Assembly: GCA_944386015.1 (NCBI GenBank)
Contig: CALWZK010000002.1
Coordinates: 1-64,000 of the forward strand
Direction: 5' to 3'
DNA from: an uncultured Faecalibacterium sp.
GTDB lineage: Bacteria > Bacillota > Clostridia > Oscillospirales > Ruminococcaceae
Length of the DNA stretch: 64,000 nucleotides
Made by a program: the position numbers and the translations under genes. Each line of letters starts with the position of its first letter. The stretch's first letter is position 1. Of this stretch, positions 60,116 through 64,000 are shown one piece after another. The notes under the pieces were generated by a model. The model did not search any database. It saw nothing but the letters and a program-made list of their open reading frames with translations, and had not been told where the DNA came from.

Positions 60116-60157
60116 GGTGTGCCAGGAGGCAAGTCCTCCTGGCGCACCTTATTTTTT
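60116..60157 (+). terminator. Terminator of the exporter-precursor unit
   Basis: GGTGTGCCAGGAGG-CAAG-TCCTCCTGGCGCACC followed by TTATTTTTTG. A weaker GC-rich hairpin (CTGACCCCGCCCC/GGGGTTGGGGCAG) precedes it at about 60070-60098. Confidence 0.92.
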
Positions 60158-60169
60158 GTAATTTTTTAT

Positions 60170-60344
60170 CCCTGCAGCTTGCCTGTTCCATCCCATCGGA
60201 TGCGACAGGCAAAAGCGGACGGTGAGCGTATTCGGTTTCATGGTCACCGCCGGCTTTTGCCTGCTGCGCCCCGCATGGCTCCCTGGCCCGCCCTCTTTGC
60301 GGCGGATGGGTGGGTCTGTGCGGCCAGAGGGACGAAGTGCAGGG
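60170..60344 (+). ncRNA. Candidate structured RNA before the GyrI-like/HlyD operon
   Basis: CCCTGCA (60170-60176) pairs with TGCAGGG (60338-60344), closing a 175-base region. Inside, TTGCCTGT/ACAGGCAA (60179-60212) competes with a longer stem GGCAAAAGC--CGGTGA/TCACCG--GCTTTTGCC (60208-60261) because they share the bases 60208-60212. CCTGGCC/GGCCAG-GG (60282-60330) forms another arm. No coding frame with a ribosome binding site. Looks like a switching leader or a small RNA; no known class recognised and no clear promoter seen. Confidence 0.5.
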
Positions 60345-60374
60345 GCATACTAACAATCAAACAGGTGAAAGACT

Positions 60375-60830
60375 ATGCATGAAATCCAAGTAAGCGAAAA
60401 CAAGACCCTCAAGCTCACCAACGTGCTCAGCCGCCGCATCCAGCCTGAGGAGTTCGGCAGCATCAACCTGATCGTGACCCAGATGGAGAACTTCGTCCGC
60501 AGCCACGACGCCCAGCCCATCGGCCCCCTGGTGCAGCACATTCTGGTGACCAAGGGCCCCAAGCCGGAGGTGCAGATGTACCTGCTGCGCCAGGCCAACC
60601 AGATGATTGCCCGGCTGGATCCCCAGTACCACATGGATGCTGTGCTGCGGGTCAAGAACTGCCTGTACGCCCACTATGTAGGCCCCATGAGCCACAACGA
60701 GCTGGCCTCCCAGAAGCTGAACATCCTTGCCTTTGAGAACGACATCAAGCTGTCTGGCAGTGTCTACAGCATCTTTGTCAGCCAGGACGAGGACGAGAGC
60801 GTCGTGGATGTCTTTATGGAAAAGGAATAA
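60375..60830 (+). CDS. GyrI-like (effector-binding fold) protein
   Basis: 151 residues, soluble. Two related halves: LTNVLSRRIQPEEFGSINLIVTQMENFVRSHDAQPIGPLVQHI, and CLYAHYVGPMSHNELASQKLNILAFENDIKLSGSVYSIFV. This is the double beta-alpha-beta pattern of GyrI/AraC effector-binding domains, but without a DNA-binding part. It may sense a ligand or serve as immunity for the secreted proteins; both ideas are inference. AGGTGAAAG precedes the ATG. HlyD gene starts 5 bases after its stop. Confidence 0.6.
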   Translation: MHEIQVSENKTLKLTNVLSRRIQPEEFGSINLIVTQMENFVRSHDAQPIGPLVQHILVTKGPKPEVQMYLLRQANQMIARLDPQYHMDAVLRVKNCLYAHYVGPMSHNELASQKLNILAFENDIKLSGSVYSIFVSQDEDESVVDVFMEKE

Positions 60831-60835
60831 CTCTT

Positions 60836-61951
60836 ATGACCAACATTCGTGTCACCAACCTGTACGATCTCCAGGACCGCCGGATCATGATGGAGAAGAA
60901 GCTGCCCCCCTACGGGTATGCCCTGCTCCTGATTGTGACCGCCCTGATGGTGGGTCTGGTGATCTGGAGCACCGTGACCCCGCGGATCTATATCTCCCAG
61001 CTTTCGGGCACCGTGCAGGCCACCAACAAAACCTATGTCATGTCCTCCTACTCGGGGCAGATCACTGAGCTGAACGTCTCGGAAGGCAGCTATGTGGAGC
61101 AGGGCGACCTGATCGCCCACATCAAGAGCACCGACCTGGACCTGCAGAAGAGCCAGCTGGAAAACCAGCTGGAAATCTACCAGACCCAGCTGTCCCAGTA
61201 CAACAAGCTGATCCAGTCCATCCAGGACAACACCAACTACTTCAGCGAGTCCGACCCGGCAGATCAGTCCTACTACTACCAGTACGAGAACTATCAGAGC
61301 CAGGTGGCCCAGCACACCTTTGACTCCTCCTCCTATCAGGCGGCGGGCTACACCGACGCCCAGATCCAGGCCCTGATGGAGCAGAACCAGAGCGAGCTGG
61401 AGCAGATCTACTACTCGGCCCTGCAGTCTGCTGCCCAGAACGTCAGCAGCATCCAGGCCAACATTGAGAACACCCAGTCCCAGCTGGATGCCCTGAGCAC
61501 CGGGGCCAACGATTACTATATCTACGCCCCCACCTCCGGCGTCGTCCACATGGACAGCCCCTACAGCGAGGGGATGGTGCTGTCGGCGGGCTCGGTGCTG
61601 GCCACCATTTCCAGCGAGAACTCGGACTATGAGATCGTGGCTTATGCCTCTCTCAGTGACCGTCCCCTGCTGGACGTGGGCGACCCCTGCACCATCGCCG
61701 TCACCGGCCTGGCCCAGACGGCCTACGGCACCCTCACCGGCACCGTCACTGCCATCGACAGCGACGTCACCACCAGCGACAGCACCTCCTTCTACAAGGT
61801 CACCGTCAAGCCGGACAGCACCTACCTCATCAGCAAGAGCGGCGACCAGGTGGACCTGTCCAACGGCATGAGCGTCACCGCCCGGGTCCAGTACGACAAG
61901 GTGACCTACTTCGAGTACGCACTGGAATCCCTGGGCGTCCTGGTGCGCTGA
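60836..61951 (+). CDS. HlyD-family membrane fusion protein (bacteriocin secretion accessory type)
   Basis: 371 residues. Short cytoplasmic start, one membrane helix (about 29-47, YALLLIVTALMVGLVIWS), then the first half of a lipoyl domain (YVMSSYSGQITELNVSEGSYVEQGDLIAHI), a coiled-coil rich in Gln/Ser (about 100-225, with a YYYQYENYQSQV segment), the second lipoyl half (YYIYAPTSGVVHMDSPYSEGMVLSAGSVLATI) and a beta-barrel end. It would bridge the ABC exporter and the cell wall. AAAGGA lies 9-10 bases before the ATG. Confidence 0.92.
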   Translation: MTNIRVTNLYDLQDRRIMMEKKLPPYGYALLLIVTALMVGLVIWSTVTPRIYISQLSGTVQATNKTYVMSSYSGQITELNVSEGSYVEQGDLIAHIKSTDLDLQKSQLENQLEIYQTQLSQYNKLIQSIQDNTNYFSESDPADQSYYYQYENYQSQVAQHTFDSSSYQAAGYTDAQIQALMEQNQSELEQIYYSALQSAAQNVSSIQANIENTQSQLDALSTGANDYYIYAPTSGVVHMDSPYSEGMVLSAGSVLATISSENSDYEIVAYASLSDRPLLDVGDPCTIAVTGLAQTAYGTLTGTVTAIDSDVTTSDSTSFYKVTVKPDSTYLISKSGDQVDLSNGMSVTARVQYDKVTYFEYALESLGVLVR

Positions 61952-62063
61952 GTTTTCCCTGATTTTCCGGCGGGGGCCGGGGGCACAGCGGGCCCTCTGT
62001 CCCCGCTGAAAGTCCCTTTGCAGGCGGCGCCGCCGCCTGGATTTGTCCGCAACGAGGTACAAC

Positions 62064-63545
62064 ATGAAGTTTTTTGCAAAACGGCTGCCGGCTCTGCTGC
62101 TGCTGGCCGCCCTGACCGTCAGCGCGGCCCAGCCCGCTGCCGCCCTTCAGCTGCCTTCCCTCCAGTGGCCCTCTTTCGGCAAAGAGGAGGAGGTGGCTGT
62201 GGAAAGCATCGACCCCGGCTCCTACAACGCCGAGATGACCCTGGGCACCACCCAGCAGCTGAAGCCCACCGTTCTGCCCGACAACGCCACCGATAAGGAA
62301 GTGGTCTTTGCCTCGGAGGACATCAGCATCATCCAGGTGGGCCAGGACGGCCTGATCGGGGCCGCCTCAGTGGGCACCACCCGGGTGTCGGCCACCGCCG
62401 GCGGCGTCACCATCTACTACACCATCACCGTCACCCCTGACCCCTCCACCGTGGTGTCCGACATGGACGCCGCCATCTCGGAGGAGGAGATCGCGGTGGG
62501 CGCCACCGCCACCATCTCGGTGTCGGTGAGCCCCAGCTCGGCGGCCTCCACCGCCAACGTGACCTTCAGCTCTTCCAATGAGTCGGTGGCCACCGTCAAC
62601 AACTTTGGCCGGGTCACCGGCGTGGGCAAGGGCAGCGCCACCATCACCATCACCTGCGGGGACATCGTCCGCACCGTCAGCGTGAAGGTCTATGTCCCCA
62701 CCGACGGCATCCACCTGAACACCAACTACCTGGTTTTGAAGCCGGGGGCCACCGCCCAGATCAGCGGCAGCGTCTCCCCTTCCACCGCGCCCCAGGGTCT
62801 GACCTTCCGGTCCAGTGACACCAGCGTGGCCACCGTCAGCAGCAGCGGCACGGTGACCGCCGTGGGTGCGGGCTCCACCTCCATCATCGTCTCCAACGGG
62901 GATTCCTCCAGCATGGTGACGGTGATCGTGAACCAGGGCACCAACCACAGCACTTCGGGCAGCGGTTCCAGCTCGGGCTCTTCGGACGGCTCCGACAGCG
63001 AAACCGCCGATCAGGACCCCATCGTCCAGCAGATCAACGACCCCCAGATTGAGGTGGTGAACCTGAACCAGGGGGACATTCCCACCGTCACCACCCAGAT
63101 GCTGGACGCCCTGCGCCGCACCGGCAAGACCATGAACATCACCGGCGAGGGCTATATCCTGACCATCCGGGGCACCGACATCCGCAACACCCAGAACGCC
63201 CTGGCCACGGCGGTGACCTTCACCCCCAGCCAGGAGGAGGACGGCCTGGAATTCTCCCTCAATGAGGGCGGCGCCATGCCCTGCGCCGTCAGCCTGACCC
63301 TCACCGGCGACAACGCCGGTTATGGCCGGCTGTACCTGTACAACACCGCCACCCAGCAGTGGCAGTTCCTGAACAGCTACGCAGACAGCGTGGTCACCAC
63401 CGACACGGCGGGCCGCTATCTGCTGACCAACAACACACTGACCTTCGTCCACATGAACTTCTACGCTCTGGCCGCCGCAGGCGTCGCCCTGCTGGCCATC
63501 GTTGTGGTGTATATTGTGGTGAAAAAGAGGTACTGGTTCTGGTGA
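62064..63545 (+). CDS. Secreted, membrane-anchored protein with three BIG2 Ig-like domains
   Basis: 493 residues. Signal peptide 1-28 (FFAKRLPALLLLAALTVSAAQPAAA). Three BIG2 repeats: about 45-130, 138-215 and 217-300, each with the S-V-A-T-V--G-VT-VG-G-A/S-T pattern. A Ser/Gly-rich linker (about 301-322) leads to a second folded region (VVNLNQGDIPTVTTQMLDALRRTG) and a C-terminal membrane helix (ALAAAGVALLAIVVVYIVV) with a KKRYWFW tail. Probably an extracellular binding or immunity/receptor component of the export locus. It follows hlyD by 112 bases with ACGAGGT before the ATG at 62064; terminated at 63587-63630. Confidence 0.88.
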   Translation: MKFFAKRLPALLLLAALTVSAAQPAAALQLPSLQWPSFGKEEEVAVESIDPGSYNAEMTLGTTQQLKPTVLPDNATDKEVVFASEDISIIQVGQDGLIGAASVGTTRVSATAGGVTIYYTITVTPDPSTVVSDMDAAISEEEIAVGATATISVSVSPSSAASTANVTFSSSNESVATVNNFGRVTGVGKGSATITITCGDIVRTVSVKVYVPTDGIHLNTNYLVLKPGATAQISGSVSPSTAPQGLTFRSSDTSVATVSSSGTVTAVGAGSTSIIVSNGDSSSMVTVIVNQGTNHSTSGSGSSSGSSDGSDSETADQDPIVQQINDPQIEVVNLNQGDIPTVTTQMLDALRRTGKTMNITGEGYILTIRGTDIRNTQNALATAVTFTPSQEEDGLEFSLNEGGAMPCAVSLTLTGDNAGYGRLYLYNTATQQWQFLNSYADSVVTTDTAGRYLLTNNTLTFVHMNFYALAAAGVALLAIVVVYIVVKKRYWFW

Positions 63546-63586
63546 TGCAGGCCATCCACATAAGAATCTTACCTTCCCTCTAGGCA

Positions 63587-63630
63587 CACAAAGCCCCGCC
63601 TCCCACCGGAGACGGGGCTTTGTGCTTTTT
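63587..63630 (+). terminator. Terminator of the GyrI-like/HlyD/BIG2 operon
   Basis: CACAAAGCCCCGCCTCC-CACC-GGAGACGGGGCTTTGTG followed by CTTTTTG. Confidence 0.92.
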
Positions 63631-63689
63631 GTTTTGATTTTTCCCAAGCCCGGGGCAACATTGTTCTGTTACCTCATAGATGATTTTTT

Positions 63690-64000
63690 TCTAAACCCGC
63701 CCACCACCCTTTCAATGTTCCCCCGCGGCTGCGCCGCCGCCCCCATACGGGGGCTCTGTACCGGGAACTGCTCCTTCTAGTTTTGCGCGGCGGGGTAGCT
63801 TTCACTGAGACAATGCCAATAGAGGAAAAAGGGCTCTAGCCCACCGACTGTTCCCTTTTTCCGTTGACCGGGCAGCAGCCGTCAGGCAGGGCTTTGCGGC
63901 TGTGACACAGCCTGCAAATAGAAGGAGCAGTGATCGGTTTAGAGCCCCGGTAGGGGCGCGGCCGCAGGCCGGGGGGTTCCTCTGTGGGCGGGTGGGTTTA
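63690..64000. repeat. Interspersed inverted-repeat element, copy C (runs off the window)
   Basis: Begins TCTAAACCCGCCCACC and ends at the window edge with GGGCGGGTGGGTTTA, the inverted end. Unlike copies A and B, both arms carry the same left-type module (GGGGCTCT...CTGCTCCTTCTA), so the inverted repeats extend about 80-100 bases. The middle (about 63800-63890) is unrelated, with GGAAAAAGGG...CCCTTTTTCC. No coding sequence. The bases 63631-63689 hold nothing else. Confidence 0.75.

Overview
The window is GC-rich chromosomal DNA from a low-complexity-promoter Firmicute, most likely a member of the Oscillospiraceae/Ruminococcaceae (Faecalibacterium-Subdoligranulum-Gemmiger neighbourhood). Reasons: sigma-A promoters with TTGACA-17-TATAAT spacing, strong AAGGAGG ribosome binding sites, a T-box, a TPP riboswitch, a preQ1-III type riboswitch (a class known mainly from this family), a group B-type [FeFe] hydrogenase, an energy-coupling-factor thiamine transporter subunit, and a sporulation cluster (spoIIID, sigG, sigE, spoIIGA). 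The genus is an inference; there is no rRNA in the window.

Layout. 1-8.9 kb: minus-strand housekeeping run alaS, HIT protein, purine phosphoribosyltransferase-like gene, comEC, holA, rnmV, with an alanine T-box leader in front of alaS, then the yycJ-type hydrolase. 8.9-17 kb: murA, class III fbp, a radical SAM activase-like gene, a KDG kinase, a metallo-beta-lactamase-fold gene and a TPP-controlled thiT. 17-32 kb: tRNA-Ala, M32 carboxypeptidase, the plsY-der-radical SAM/PDZ-rpmF-yceD run, a P-loop protein, pgi, dacF, mtaB, an [FeFe] hydrogenase and a small secreted protein. 32-43 kb: pdxK/trmL/degV, preQ1-III-queT-HAD, secA, deoB, pyk and luxS. 43-53 kb: an accessory carbohydrate region with two tandem GH31 glycosidases, a complete TRAP transporter and an AraC-type regulator. 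53-56.3 kb: sporulation regulators and tRNA-Asn.

56.3-63.6 kb: the most unusual part. A C39-peptidase ABC exporter is followed by two paralogous, cysteine-free precursor proteins with matching double-glycine leaders, then (after a terminator and a strongly structured segment) an operon for a GyrI-like-fold protein, an HlyD-family adaptor and a secreted, membrane-anchored protein with bacterial Ig-like (BIG2) repeats. Together these look like a self-contained secretion system for unmodified bacteriocin-like or cell-surface polypeptides: the exporter would trim the leaders and export the mature proteins, the HlyD protein would carry them across the thick envelope, and the Ig-like protein would sit outside. 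The precursor family is one I do not recognise.

Repeats. An interspersed family with ATCTAAACCC-type terminal inverted repeats occurs at least four times (about 14.97-15.43, 19.29-19.64, 34.50-34.60 and 63.69-64.0 kb), and an unrelated 162-bp miniature inverted-repeat element with a TA duplication sits at 31.94-32.10 kb. No CRISPR array, prophage or intact transposase was seen.
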